A stretch of 64,000 bases of DNA, taken from Pleodorina starrii. Lineage: Eukaryota; Chlorophyta; Chlorophyceae; Chlamydomonadales; Volvocaceae. Positions 44,636-57,100 of this stretch are shown piece after piece (the first letter of the stretch is position 1; every line of letters starts with the position of its first letter). The stretch spans positions 744,001 to 808,000 of the forward strand of contig BRXU01000001.1 of assembly GCA_030267565.1 (NCBI GenBank), in the 5' to 3' direction. The notes below the pieces were generated by a model that was not told the DNA's origin, did no database searches, and saw nothing but the letters and a program-made list of their open reading frames with translations. A program made the translations under genes and the position numbers.

Positions 44636-45598
44636 ATGGATCGTTTGAAGTCCTTAACGCCCGACAATGCAGTTGAATTTCTCTTTGCCGCGTTTGATGG
44701 ACTGAGTTTGGCAGAAGCTGCCGACAAGGGGCATCGCCTGGACGAAGCGATTTCACATTACGACACGTTCTTACAAAAAGTTAACACGTTTCTATCCTCG
44801 CCGGTATGCGCGATATTCGCGGACGCCGTCGATGCGGGCGACCTCCGCGCCATGCTGCCGGGCGTCCAGCTCCGCCTCGACCGCCTCAACAAGATGCGCA
44901 CCATCCGCGACACTCCTCCGGTGCCAGGCGCCATCCCACTCACCGGCCCCGCGGCCGCCGCCTCGGTGGCTCCAGAGGCTGCCCAGGCCCTGGCGAACAG
45001 GGCTGCAGCCGCCGCCGCAGCAGCAGCAGCGGCCGCCTCTCCCGCAAGCCCTGCAGCGACCACCACGGCGGCATCAGCAGCCCCAGCCTCCACGAATCCG
45101 CCAGCTCCTCCCAGCACATGGCCGGCTGGGGCCGGCTCCGTCGAACGCGGCGACGGTCGTGCCCCACCTGACCCACATGCCGCACCCGCGCAGCAACTGG
45201 CGGCGGAGTTGCTGCGCGTGTCGGCGGAGGGCCGTACTCCCACCAGCACCACCACCAGCTGCAGCAGCAGCAGCGAACGCGCAAATACCGGCGTCACCGT
45301 TCGCTCGGGCGGTGACACCCAGGAGGCTGCCGCCACCGCTGCCACCGCAGCAGCAGCGGTGCTGATGACCCACGGGTCACCGCCCGCGGGGCACCGTTGC
45401 GCCAGCTGCGGCGCGCCCGGCCGCTGGGGCGGCGGCGGCGACGCCGCCGCCGCCGCTGAAGCCGACCGCGACGGCGCACCGGCCGCTGCGGACGGCCCGC
45501 CGCTGCTGCGCTGCGGGCGCTGCCGGGAGGTGCTGTACTGTTCCGCGGCCTGTCAGCGCGCCCACTGGCCCCGGCATAAGGCGGCCTGCCGGGGCTAG
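44636..45598 (+). CDS. MYND-type zinc-finger protein, 320 residues
   Basis: An intronless gene whose product ends in a MYND zinc finger, a module that usually mediates protein-protein contacts. The C-terminal 70 residues hold CASCGAPG, an Ala/Asp-rich loop, then LRCGRCREVLYCSAACQRAH and WPRHKAAC; the Cys/His spacing fits MYND. The N-terminus (MDRLKSLTPDNAVEFLF...) is a helical, hydrophilic region of about 100 residues with no known domain. It is followed by an Ala/Pro/Ser/Thr-rich linker. The start chosen is ATG 44636; an upstream in-frame ATG at 44471 overlaps the start codon of the divergent gene and is less likely. No SET domain is present, so it is not a SMYD methyltransferase. Confidence 0.88.
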   Translation: MDRLKSLTPDNAVEFLFAAFDGLSLAEAADKGHRLDEAISHYDTFLQKVNTFLSSPVCAIFADAVDAGDLRAMLPGVQLRLDRLNKMRTIRDTPPVPGAIPLTGPAAAASVAPEAAQALANRAAAAAAAAAAAASPASPAATTTAASAAPASTNPPAPPSTWPAGAGSVERGDGRAPPDPHAAPAQQLAAELLRVSAEGRTPTSTTTSCSSSSERANTGVTVRSGGDTQEAAATAATAAAAVLMTHGSPPAGHRCASCGAPGRWGGGGDAAAAAEADRDGAPAAADGPPLLRCGRCREVLYCSAACQRAHWPRHKAACRG

Positions 45599-47182
45599 CG
45601 CAGGCGGCGCCGGGCCGGCAACAGGGGGCGGAGGAGAAGGGGCTGCGCGGTGCGCCGCAGCGCCACGGCAGGGGCCCTCGCTCCGGCGGTCCCTCGCCGC
45701 TGCTGTGGCGCCGGGGGAACTGGCTGCGCAGGAGGCCGGGCTCCGCGGAGGAGGAGGAGGAGGAGACCGCGCCGGTGGAGCGGGGGCTCTTGGGGGCGGG
45801 GGGAGGCAGGCTGTCTTCCCTGCAGCGAACACCACCTGGGGAAGGGTCAAGCCCCGGGGGACCAATGAGGCGACCCGGGGAACGCGACATTGCGCAACTC
45901 GACGAGACGGAGCGCGGCGCGGGCGGCTGTCCTGCCCGCTAGCACGGTAGGTAGTTATGTGGGTAGGTAGGTGGGTGGGTAGGTGGGTGGGTATTCGGAG
46001 GGCCGAATGCCAGGGGGAGGAGGAGGAGGAGGTGCCTTGACCCCGCCGGGGACGGGATACAGTATGCGGGGCCCCAGGAGGGAAGGTGTCGGCTGCCTCG
46101 GGACGTCGGGAGGGAGGGCTGGGGGCTGGAGGCATGTTCATTCGGAGGCCATGTGGGCTGTGCAGGACCGACCCGAGAGGCCGCCGCGGCGGGTCAGGGT
46201 ACTGGTGTGGGGGTGGCATGGGGGCAAGGTGTGCAGGTCTTCCCACACGCTGTCCCGCTTCCGCTTCAGCTCACGGTTGCCTCCTCTGCAGGTCATCTCA
46301 TCACACCCGATGGCCCCCCACCCGCCCCGCCCCACCTGTCCCGCCCGCGCACCTGTCCCTCCCTATGCCATAGACATTGAGCGCGTCGTGCTCCCAGGTA
46401 CCGTGGGACGCCTCGAGGCCCTCATCGGGGGTTACCGCATGATGGGGGGGGGCGGCGGTGTTGGGACGTAATTCCACGCCGGATGGAAGGTTGGCAGTGC
46501 GGCCCTGGGGCCTGGGCGGTAATCGGTGGCGGGGCCGGCGTGTATGTGCGCAAGTCGACCTATACGGGCTGGTTCGTGTCGTGTCATGTGAGGTGAGGCG
46601 TGCAGAGACGAGGCAGAGACGTGGTCGGATACGAGAGACGAGGCAGAGACGAGGCCGGATACGGGTTGGGCCGGGGGGTGAATGACTGCGGTTGGGTTTC
46701 TTGAAAGGTTTGCGGTATGGTGGCGGGGGCGGAAAGTCTGTCTGAGTGCGCTTGTGGGACCCGGTCGGGGCCCCCTGTGGGCCCTATTGTGTGATGCCTC
46801 GTCGTCGGTGGTCACGTGACGGGTGCGTTCCGTGTTGGATGTCGGATTAGGGTTTTAGGGTTTCCGTTTTCCGGGCCTCATTCGGTGTACGGGCAAGGAA
46901 GGGAGTGCCCAGGCGGCGCGCGGGGTAGCCGGGGGCGCCCCTGGCGTTTCGACGAAGGGATGGGGACGGGGTCGGAGGGGGGTGGGTTGTTGGCGCGGGG
47001 CCGCGAACCCAACTGCTGTGGGCGCGGTTGGTGGTTGCTCCAGGACGGATTGCTTACGTCCTTGCGACCAAGGCCCTTCCTTTCTTCCTTTCGGATTGGC
47101 GTCATTGATTCATTGATCGATTATTTGATGGACAGGGGCGGTCCACGAGGCTAAATCCCCCGAGCCGCAACTCGCACGGTGG

Positions 47183-47235
47183 AGCTGAGCCGAGCTGAGC
47201 CGAGCTGAGATGAGCTGAGCTGAGCTGAGATGAGC
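47183..47235 (+). repeat. (GAGCT)n pentamer repeat
   Basis: About eleven GAGCT/GAGCC/GAGAT pentamers, intergenic. Confidence 0.85.
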
Positions 47236-49227
47236 TGGTCGGAGGGCTTCCTTCCGCCCTGTTGGCTGCTCCGCTGCAGCGCAACGCCAGACGGTCCGCT
47301 GGCTCCACCTGTTGACATGAAGGGAGCCGCAGCGGTAGCACCCCTGCCACCTGCATGAACTGCATCACCCCGTCGTTCCCCCGTTTGAATACCCGCTACC
47401 CTGGTAGGCGGGGGAGGCTTGGGCTGATACGGCACGCACATGGCAACCTGCCTCCGCCCGACCACAGCGGCAGTCTCCCTTTTTCCTAGCCCTCCTCCCG
47501 GTGTACGGGTTGATTCCGGGTGGTCGCAGTCGCAGGGCACGACTGTGTACCATCTCGCAAAGAGAAAGAGAGAGATCGTCCTCAGCGGGCGGCCTCGGCC
47601 CACCCATGCGACCTGCCCTTTCCCGTTGCTCGATCGGTGCGGTTCGGTACGTCCTGCAGCGCCTGCGCGGCGCCAGCCAGCCAGCCAGCTAAGCGCCCCG
47701 CTGAACGGGCCAACGGCCCATCGCTGCCCACCCCCCACTGACAGAGGGCAGTACCAGGCCCCGCGGCGGCCGGCCAGCCGAGCAGACTGACACGGCAGCT
47801 TTGATCCACGCATCCGCAGCCTGACCCCATCCGCAGCCATCCATCAATCCATCCATCCAGCAACCCAAATTCAAGCAGCAGTGGCGGCAGGGGCGGCAGT
47901 GGCAGCAGCACCGACCAAGGGGGAGCCCCTCCGCACACCTCGAGAGAGCTCCGTTCCACAATACCGGTAATTCCGCCCCACCTTGACACAATCCCCACCC
48001 GAGCACCCGAACTCCGAATCGCGCACAGGATGCGACCCGGGCGGCAAGCGGCAGCGCCACACCAGCGCCGCGCAATTCAGCCGCACCCTCAACGTCACCC
48101 TCACCCTCACCGCCACCAGCCTCGACACCCGCAGCGTCGTCGTCGAGGCCGGGGGTGGCTCACACGGCCTGGGGGGGGGGGTCCTCCACCTCCGGCAGGC
48201 CGTAACACACACCTGCACCCGTCTACGGGACGACCCCGCCTCTCAAGGACCAACCAGGGAAGCGGCCGCCCCCACACCACCGCCACCGCCACCGCCCCAA
48301 CCCACCACCAAACCGAGTAAAGTGGCATAGGCGCGGCTGCCGCCGACGCCGCCGCCTCAATCCTCCTCGCCCGGTCGCCCGGTCTGGCGGGAAGGGACCC
48401 TACAACGCACCACACCACAGATCACACCATAGATCCACACCATACCATAGCACCACACCAAAGAACCATTGGACCATACCATACCGAACCACATCACCAA
48501 GTTACTTTGGGTTGCTGCATCCACCCATATCTTCCGTTTACACACACCGCGCCACGCCAACCAAACAGAAAGGAACTCGCCGCCAGGCGCACCTCACCAT
48601 CCGCCCTGGAAATCCATTACACCCGCCCTCCACACACACACACACACTGTCTTGTCCTGCTCCCCCTTTTGTTTTACTTGCTCCCCCCCCTTTCCCAGCG
48701 CTGCCTTAGAGAACGAAACTGTCGGGACGTAACGGCGCTCCATCACCCTCCCTTGGAGCCTCCACAGCATCCAACGCCAAACGCCGGGGAGGGGTCCGGC
48801 CACACATCGGTTCCCGCTTTGCGGCGGCGCTGCCAGGTGCCAGCCCTACGAGCGCGAGGCGGGCGGGTGCGGGTGCGGGTGACACCTGCCGAGCCTGTCG
48901 AGCCGACCCCGGCCGGCGGTGCCATTTGGGCCAGCGGCTCGGCGGGGTGGGGCGGTCCTCAGCAGCTCTTAACCTGGTGTCGGCCTGAAGGGGGGGAGAG
49001 CGGGAGGGCGGAGCTGCGCTCGCGGGCGGCCTTCTTGGGCCTTCCCGTCCCGTCCGCAGAAGCCGAACGTGATGCGCACTAGCAAGCCCACAGACGACTC
49101 TCTCCCCGCCGCCCACCGCCGCCCACCGCCGCAACTTCACTTGTTGAGACTCCGTGCAGACAAGAGGAATACAGCCACAGCCCCATCAGAGCCACACCAC
49201 CGCCATCCGAACATCCAACCCAGTGCC

Positions 49228-49290
49228 ACCACCACCACCACCACCACCATCACCACCATCACCACCATCACCGCCACCACCACCATGAAC
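49228..49290 (+). repeat. (CCA/TCA)n trinucleotide tract
   Basis: CACCACCAC passes into CACCATCAC repeats, intergenic. Confidence 0.85.
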
Positions 49291-49984
49291 ATGACCATCA
49301 CCATCATCACCATCACATGCCCACATTGACATTCACCGCCGCTGCCCCAACTAGATAACGTCGGCGGCAGCAGTACACAAACACGCAGTTGTCGCACACC
49401 CACCCCGGGCACCATCCACACCCATCTCCGCGGTCCTGCCACTAAAATCAGCACCACCGCCTCATCACCGACGCCTCCCACCACGCCGCCATCACCCCCC
49501 ACCACCACCACCCGAGAGACGCGGCAGAACGACCTCCTCCCGCTTCAGCGCTGTGGGCGCTGGCAACAGCGGCATGCGCGCCCCCTACGGGGCAGCAAGA
49601 CACGCCCGCCCCACCGCCCCCCCAGGCATAAACGGGACGCCGGGGCCCCCCTCCATCCCTCCATCCCTCCGCCTCCATCCGTCGTGAGGCCCAGCAAGCG
49701 CGCAGGTCCGTCCGCCGGCGCACCCGCTACAAGCCCACGGGTTATTCCGCTTAATCGCATGTGTCCCGGCGGCGGCACGCGCATCCCCCCCCACACACCT
49801 CCATCGAGATAGCCATCTTGACCTCCCCTCCCTTGGCCTTCATCCAGTTCCTGTTCCAAACCCGAGCGAGCCCCCGATTGTGTTGAGAGATCAGCGAGAG
49901 AGAGAGCGAGAGAGCGAAAACGAGAGAAGCGGCCAACCCTGACACGTAGCCCCAACCGCGAACAATGGAAGGACAGACCAGACA

Positions 49985-50140
49985 GGACCGCCTGCCCCCT
50001 CCCGGATTGACCGCCTGCCCCCTCCCAGATTGACCGCCTGCCCCCTCCCGGATGGACCGCCTGGCCCCTCCCGGATGGACCGCCTGCCCCCTCCCGGATT
50101 GACCGCCTGCCCCCTCCCGGATGGACCGCCTGCCCCAGAG
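49985..50140 (+). repeat. 23-bp minisatellite, about seven copies
   Basis: The unit is GACCGCCTGCCCCCTCCC plus GGATT or GGATG, with one or two changes per copy. It is intergenic, about 1.1 kb past the trehalose gene stop. Confidence 0.92.
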
Positions 50141-51190
50141 GGAGGGAAAAAAAACCCCGCACCGGCACTGCCCGCCGCACAGCGCGAGAAAATACGGGGG
50201 CGAAAAGCCCTTCAGGGGAGGGCGAAAAGCCCCTCAGGGGCCCGCCACACAAAAAAAGGCTGGCGGCGTCTGCACCGCTGGCGGATCGCCGGCGACAGCG
50301 GAGAAAGCCAAACACGCGAACCGACAGCACCGCACCGCACCGCACCGGACCGGACGGACAGCAACCAAACTACAAACATTGGCACAACAAAAAGGCACAC
50401 ACCAACAAAACAAGTGCACTTCGATGCCCTTCCCCCTCCCTCCAGTGCACATACTGGTGCCAACCAAGCACGCCGCATGACCCGCCCCTCCTGCTCCGAA
50501 ACCTCTGCAATTTCCTCCCAACTTTTCCTGCAAAGGGACCGGGGAGCCAGCCACCTCACCTGCCTGTGGACCTCAGTCCGGGCCCCCCGGAGGAGCTCCG
50601 GAACCAACATCTGCATCTGCTGCCGGACTCCCCGGATTTGGCTTATGGCCCGACTGCCCGCAATCCTCGGTGGCCTCGCCAGCCCTTTTGAAACTGTTAT
50701 ACTGTACTGTCCGCCCCTCTACACGCAGCGTGGGAGCATAGACATGAGGCCATGTTCTCGACGGTGCCGCCTCTCTCCACGTCATCGTCCTCCTCCTCGA
50801 CGCCACTTCCCGCCAAGCCACCGCCGTCCTCCCGCCGTACCTCCCTTGCCCGGCTGCACCCTTCCCACCCCGCCCCCTCCTCCTCCGCCCCCCTCCTCCT
50901 CCTGCTGGTGCTGCGCTTCTACTGCCGCTGACGCTGCAGTTGCGGCCGGCGCCGGCGCCGCTCCCTCCCTCCCTCCCTACTGACGAACGCTTCTCAACAA
51001 CCCCCGTGGCACACCCTGCGGCCCCTCTCTCTTCAGCTTCACAGCCCCACCCCACCCCCCATACAAATCCACCACAACCACCACATCCCCCACCAGTGGC
51101 TACCCAGGTCATCAGGCATCTCATTCAGACTCTCGCCTCCTCCTCTCAAGCCGCGCTACCTCCCGCGGTCCCCGCCTTCGAAGGACCCGG

Positions 51191-54100
51191 TCACTCCGCC
51201 TGGCCCTCGCGCCCCACTGTGCCACCACCCGCCGCCGCCGCCGCCCCAGGCGCCTCCGCAGCGTCCCCCACTGGCCCGTCCAGCAGCTGCCAGGGCGGCA
51301 GCAGGGCCGTCGCCATCGCCTCACCTTCCGGCCCCTGCCCTTGCACCGGCGCCGCCGCCGCCGCGGGTCCCGGACCGAACAGTGTCGGCAGCGACTGCTG
51401 GTGCGACGGCGACGCGGAGAAGGGATGGTCCAGACTGCCGCTGGCGCCGCCGCTGCTGCCGCTACCCGCTCCGCCGCCGCCGCCGGCGGCAACGCCGCTG
51501 GCGCCGCCCAATGCGGCTGCCAGCTGGCTGCCCGCCCCCAGACTGGATGCGGTGAGTCGGTGCTCCAGATCGGCCCAGGAGCCGGTGGTCTGAACCTGCA
51601 GGGACTGATGCGGCGGCAGCTGGGAGGGCTGCTGGGAGGGCGGCTGCGGCTGCTGCTGCTGGGGTAGCGGGTGGTGTTGCTGGCTGTGGTGATGGCCCTG
51701 GTGGTGGCCGTGGTGGTTGAGGAAGGGGAAGAGCTGCGAGTGGGGGTGGTGGCCCAGGGACGCGAGGTGCGGCGGCGCGGTGCCGCCGATGCCGCCAATG
51801 CCGGCGGCAGCGGCGCCGCTGCCGCTGCCGCCGGCGGCAGCGCCTGGCGCGGCGGCGGCGGCGGCGGCGGCGGCGGCTCCGCCGCCCCCGCCACCGCCGC
51901 CCAGCACGCCCGTGTTGGCCGAGTGCGCCAATGACGAGGACTCCTCCAGGGGGAGGGACATGGCGGACAGCCGGTCAACATCCCTGAGACAACAACACCG
52001 CCACCAACACCAGGACCAGGGCCAGGGCCAAAACCAGGGCGACATGCGACAGGCAAAAGGCGACATGTCACATGTGAAGGCAAGGTAAGGCAAGGCGAGG
52101 TGAGGGAGGCGAAGCGAGGGCAGCAGGGGCCAGGCGGCAGGAAGGGGCACTACCGCGTCGGCAAGGCGCCAACGACCCGCTGGGTGTGTGTGCGGCACGA
52201 ACCCAGCGGTGGCAGCCCAGCCTCCCGGCCCAATGCAGCCTGCCCACCCGAAGGACTACCCACGTCCTTGGGATGCATCATCGCCCGCTTCGCCTTCGCC
52301 CGCTGGGTCCATGGCAGTCAGTCCACGGCGCCGCCGCGCTGCCGTTTCCTTTGCCTTACTTTTCTGCCTTGATAAAACAAAGATCGCGGCCCCTCACGCC
52401 CTTCTCCCACCGCAAGAGGGAGAGAGCGCAAGGCGGTCTTTCCGTCGGGGCTGGGTTAGCAGCCCCTGGCCAGCGTCAGGGCCCGGTCAGATATGGTAAT
52501 GACATATACACACACACGCACCGGCACATGCCGCCCCCCGGCACATACCCGCCCCTTCCCTCCGCCCCTCTCCCACCCACCTGAGCCCCCGCATGCCCTC
52601 CCCCTGCAGCCCCGCCGCCTGCGCCCCCAGCAGTTCGCCGAGCATCGAGTCGGGCGAGAGGGCGTCCGCGGAGCTCGTCGAGTCGCGCCGCCCGCCCGAG
52701 AGGCTCAGTCCCGACAGACCCAGGTCGGCGGGGGCGGAGGCGGCGCAGGTGGCGGCACGTGGCCGGTGGTAGATACCCTGGAGGGAGGGGGGCGGGGCGG
52801 GGCGGGGAGGGGATTGCAGGGACAAGCGAGGGCGGCGAGGGGAGGGGCTTAAGAGGAAAGGAAGTGACAGGAGCCCGCGGATACGGCAGCGGGGTAAGGA
52901 GGGAGCCGCGGCGCTAGGACTGGGAGACGCGGGGCGCAGGCCCGCTGGGCAGCCCGCGAGGGGCTTCGAAAAGGGATGGGTGGTAGTCAGTTATGCGCCA
53001 GGGGCTGCTCCGCAGCGGCCCCCCCCCACCCACCCATTGGCCACTCGCTCACCCCCCACCCCCCCTTCTCTTCCCTTCCCTTCCCACCGTCCTCCCCTCC
53101 CTCACTCACCTGCTGCACAATCGCATCCAGCAGGTCCCCCACCTCGGCACTGGTGGCCAGTGCGTAGCGGGCCTTGGACCGGTTGCGACCCACGGTGCAC
53201 GTGTACAGATACTTGGGGGGGAAGATGCCGGCCAGCTGGGGCGGGAGGGGGGGAGGGAGGGGGGGCGAGGCCAGGAGCCGGGGACAGCAGCGAGCGGGGA
53301 GATTTTGAGCGAGTGAAGTGGTACACATTGCAGCCCCAGTGCCCCAGTGCCCCTTCAAGATTACATACCCACGCACCCATAAAACAGCTGCCGTGTGGTT
53401 TCGGCGCTCCTCCCACAACTCCCCAATTCCTCTCCCCTCCCCTCCTTCCGCCTGGCTGCCCGGCTGCCTTCCTTCTGTCCCCCCCCCCCCGCCTCCCCCT
53501 CCCCCTTTCCCCCTTCCCAGCAGCCCGCCCGCCCCCACCCGGTCAGCCACGCTGCTGTTCCCCACAGCCGCCACCGCAGCCGCAGCGGCCGCCAGCGCCC
53601 GGGCCTTCATTTGCACTTCGTCCATGGAGTGAGTCTGGTGGGGCCGGTGGGGGTGGGGGTGGGGCTGAGGCTGGGGGTGGGGGTGGGGGTGGGGGTGGCC
53701 GCTGCTGGTGCTGCCACCCGGCCCGCTCGCTACGCCGCCGGCGAGCCGGCGCTGCAATCCGTCTGCGGGAAAGGAAAGCGACGGAGGCGGAGGCGGGGGC
53801 GGGGGTGCGGGTGGGAGCAATAAGAAAGATACCACAGCAGAGGGACGGAGACGGGCAGGGGGCGAGAGGCGGGCGGCGGCGTTGGCGGAGGCGGGGGGTT
53901 GGGGGGAGGAGTGAGGATGGTAGGAAAGGCGGAAGCGGTGGGACGGAGGCGACGTCCGCCAGTGGACCCAGCGGTAAGGGGAGGGGGAACAAGGACATGT
54001 ACCACCATAGACGACGTGGCGAGTGTGGCGTCAGGGAGGGCCGACGGCGGGCCGGGGGGCACCCGGACGGGCCCTGGGTTTAGGGTCCACGTTTGTTTTG

Positions 54101-57100
54101 GGTTTGGGGCTCCTGGCTCTGCAGGTGACCGCGACAATGTCCCTCCACTGCCTGACTGGGTGCCTTGAGAGTGCCTCCGTGCCTGCACGCGACCGCACCT
54201 GGCATCGAGCCGCCCGCGCCCGGCAGACCGCTGCCTCCGCCTCCTCCCATTGCCGCCCCGCCGCCGCTGCCGCTGCGGCCCAGGCGCTCCGTGTGCGGCG
54301 GCATCGCTCCCCCGTGGTGGTGGTGGTGGTGACCCGCCCCCGCCCCCAGCCCCAGCCCCGGATACGGGTGCAGGTGCGGATGATGCGGCCCCACCCCCGC
54401 CCCGTGCATCTGAGCGGCTGCCAGGTGCTGCAGCAGCTGCATCTGCTGCTGCTGCCCCTGCTGCTGGGTCTGAGGGTGGGGTTGCTGCTGCTGTGGCTGT
54501 GGCCGGGCCATCGGGTGCGAGTGCGCGGGCTCCGTCGGCCTCCCACCCACCGCCGTCGCCGCCTCTGGCGCCGGCGCTGTCGCGTGCGGCGAGCTGCACT
54601 GCGCGGATGCCGCCGCCATTGAGGTGGTTGGGGAGCCGGCCGCTGCCATGGGTACCTGTGTGGGGTCCCGAGGGGAGTTGCTGTGCGGCAGGGGGGTGGC
54701 GCTCTGGGCCAGGAAGGGACTGCTGGCGCTGGTCTGGCTGGGGGTGGGGGTGGCGGTGGCGGGGGGAACGATGGTGGTGTGGCCGCGGGCGGCGCCGATG
54801 GCCTGGGTGAGGCTGGAGGGGCCAAGACCCGAGAGCGCCTGGAGGGGAGGGGAGGGGAGGAGGAGTGGGGTCAGGGAGTGATATGCTCCCAGGGGAGGAG
54901 CTTGGGGTTGGTTCGTGTCGGGAAGGGATCCATACGTTGGTGTTACCAGCCAGCCAGCCAGCCAGCCGACACACCGTCGGATCGAAAGGCGCACAGCCGG
55001 GAGTGCCCGCACTTGTGTCGCGGTGCGGGTCGCGGCTTCCGACTTGCGGCTTGCGGAGGGCTGTGAGGAGGTGGATTTGGGCCAAGAGGGGCGGGGGGCG
55101 CGGGGGACGAGGCCATACCGGTACTGTCCTGTACGACAACAGGCGGGTCCAGCCCCCCCCTGCACAGCCGGGACATGACGCCCCTTCCCCCACCGACCCC
55201 CCTGGTTCTACCTAATTACCCTCGCCCCCGGGAGACCAACACGCCGCACTCACCCTGCCGCCGCCGCCGCCGGGCTGCTGCTGCGCAGTCTGCTGGTGGT
55301 GGTGGTGGTGGTTCTGCTGCTGCATCGCCGCCAGGGCCGGCAAGGCGGGGGGCCCCGTCCCCAGCGGCCCACTGCCGCTGCCGCTGGGCCCCGCGCCGCC
55401 GCCGCTGCCCAACCTCCCCGTCGGCGGGTCCTCCACACTCACATGGATACCCCCCGTGCTGCTGCTGCGGGCGTGGCGGCTCCCATGCGCTGCCGCCGCA
55501 GCCGCCGCTCCCGCCGCCGCCGCGGCAGCGGCGGCGGCGGCGCGGGAGCCCGCCCGCGCCGCTGCCGCCGTGTACAGCATCTCCTGCGGGGTCTGCCCCG
55601 CGCCGCCGTTGGCCGTGGCCGCCGCCAGGGCGGCGGCGTTGGCCGCTGCGAAGCGCTCCGATCGGCTGTTGTGTGCGGGCGCGGCGCCGTCGATCCGCGC
55701 GCCCTCGAACAGCGAGAAGAGGTTCTCATCGCGACCCAGCAGGTGGCCTATGCAGAGCACCATGTCGAATGCGGCCGCCTCGATGCCGCCCTCCGCGGCG
55801 ATGAGACCCACCAGTCGCTGCATGGCCAGGCCCTTCGTAACGCCGACGGGCCGGACCTGGAGATGTGGTGAGCGACACAGACAGCGATGGGCAGAGGACG
55901 TGGCGAGGGGCGTGACGAAGGGTGTATGGCATGGCACGGCATGGCATGGCAGGACATGACAGGCGGGGGAGAGCGGGGCGGGCGCGGGGCGGGGTAAGGG
56001 TGTGTGGATAAGTTGAGTTGTACGGGGCGGAGCAGGGCTGTGGTCGGTGGGTTGGGTTGGGTTGGGTTGGGGTTGGGCTGGGTTGGGTTGGGGATGAAGT
56101 TGAGTATGATGGGGCGGGAGGGGGAGCATTCATGTGCAATGCGGGAGGGGGTGCAGGAACCCACTCATGGGTAGTGGGTTAATGTACGCTGGCGCCTATC
56201 GCCGTTATCTCCCAGCGTCAATCACCACCACCACCACCTTCACCACCACCTCGTCCGCCCCCGATCCGCCCCGCTGCACTCCCGACCCTCCCTCTTCCTC
56301 TTCGCTCCCCCTCAACCTCCCACCCCCCCCACCACACCCGGCGCACCTCCACGCTCTTGCCTCCCTGGATGATCTCCACTGGCGCGTTGCTGATGGGCCC
56401 CGTCCACAGGTGCTGCAGCAGGTCGCGAGCCTGGATGCGACCAAACTCAACATCTGGAAACACAGGGCGGGGGTGAAGGGGCGGGTGGGGTGAAGGGAGG
56501 GGGTGTGGAGGGAGGGGTAGAGGGTGTGCGAGGTGTGTGTGTGTGTGTGTGTGTGCGGGTGTACTTGCGAGGTGTGCAGGTAGGAGAACAGCCAGTTCGA
56601 AGGATAGCTGACACGCTGACAGGCCGACAGCCCGCGCACGAGAGCGAATCAACCCCCGCTCCCCTGCCCTCCCCGCCTCTCCTGCCCTCACAGCCTCTCC
56701 GCCTCCTCCTCCTCGCCTCCCCCCCCTCCTCCCCGCCTCTCCTCCTCCTCGATCTCCTCCATCTCCTCCTCGCCCCACTCACCCGCATACTTGTAGTTCC
56801 ACACCAGGCTCGTCTCCCTCGCCTCCACAAAGGACCGCGGGGTGCGCTCACAAAAGTAATCAAACACCAGCTGCACACTCTCCATCCACTCGCAGTGCAC
56901 CTGGTCGAACACGCACTTCCACTGCGGCAGCGGCGCGGGGGACTGAGACCGAGCCCCCGGGCCGTCGCCGCCCGGCCGCCCGGCAGCGCCCCCCGCGGCG
57001 CCGCCGGCGCCGCCAGCGGGCGGGCGCACGTAGACGCCGTTCTCCGCCGCCAGCCAGACGGGCAGGTGGCCGAAGACCTCGTCCAGTTTGGAGGTTTCGG

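Larger units (their letters stand above)
45599..51190. other. 5.6 kb without a supported gene
   Basis: This lies between the MYND gene and the 3' end of the trehalose gene, which converge. It contains (GGTA/GGTG)n at 45948-45995, a two-copy 28-bp repeat around 46606-46665, TTAGGGTTTTAGGG at 46847-46862, (GAGCT)n at 47183-47235, CA runs near 48635, (CCA/TCA)n at 49228-49290 and a 23-bp minisatellite at 49985-50140. Open frames exist (for example 50030-50983 plus and 47151-47840 minus), but none has a recognisable domain or splice-supported continuation. Long 3' UTRs may cover part of it. Confidence 0.5.

Noticed and set aside
50030..50983. 317-codon plus-strand frame past the trehalose gene
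   Set aside because: It starts inside the 23-bp minisatellite and has no recognisable domain.
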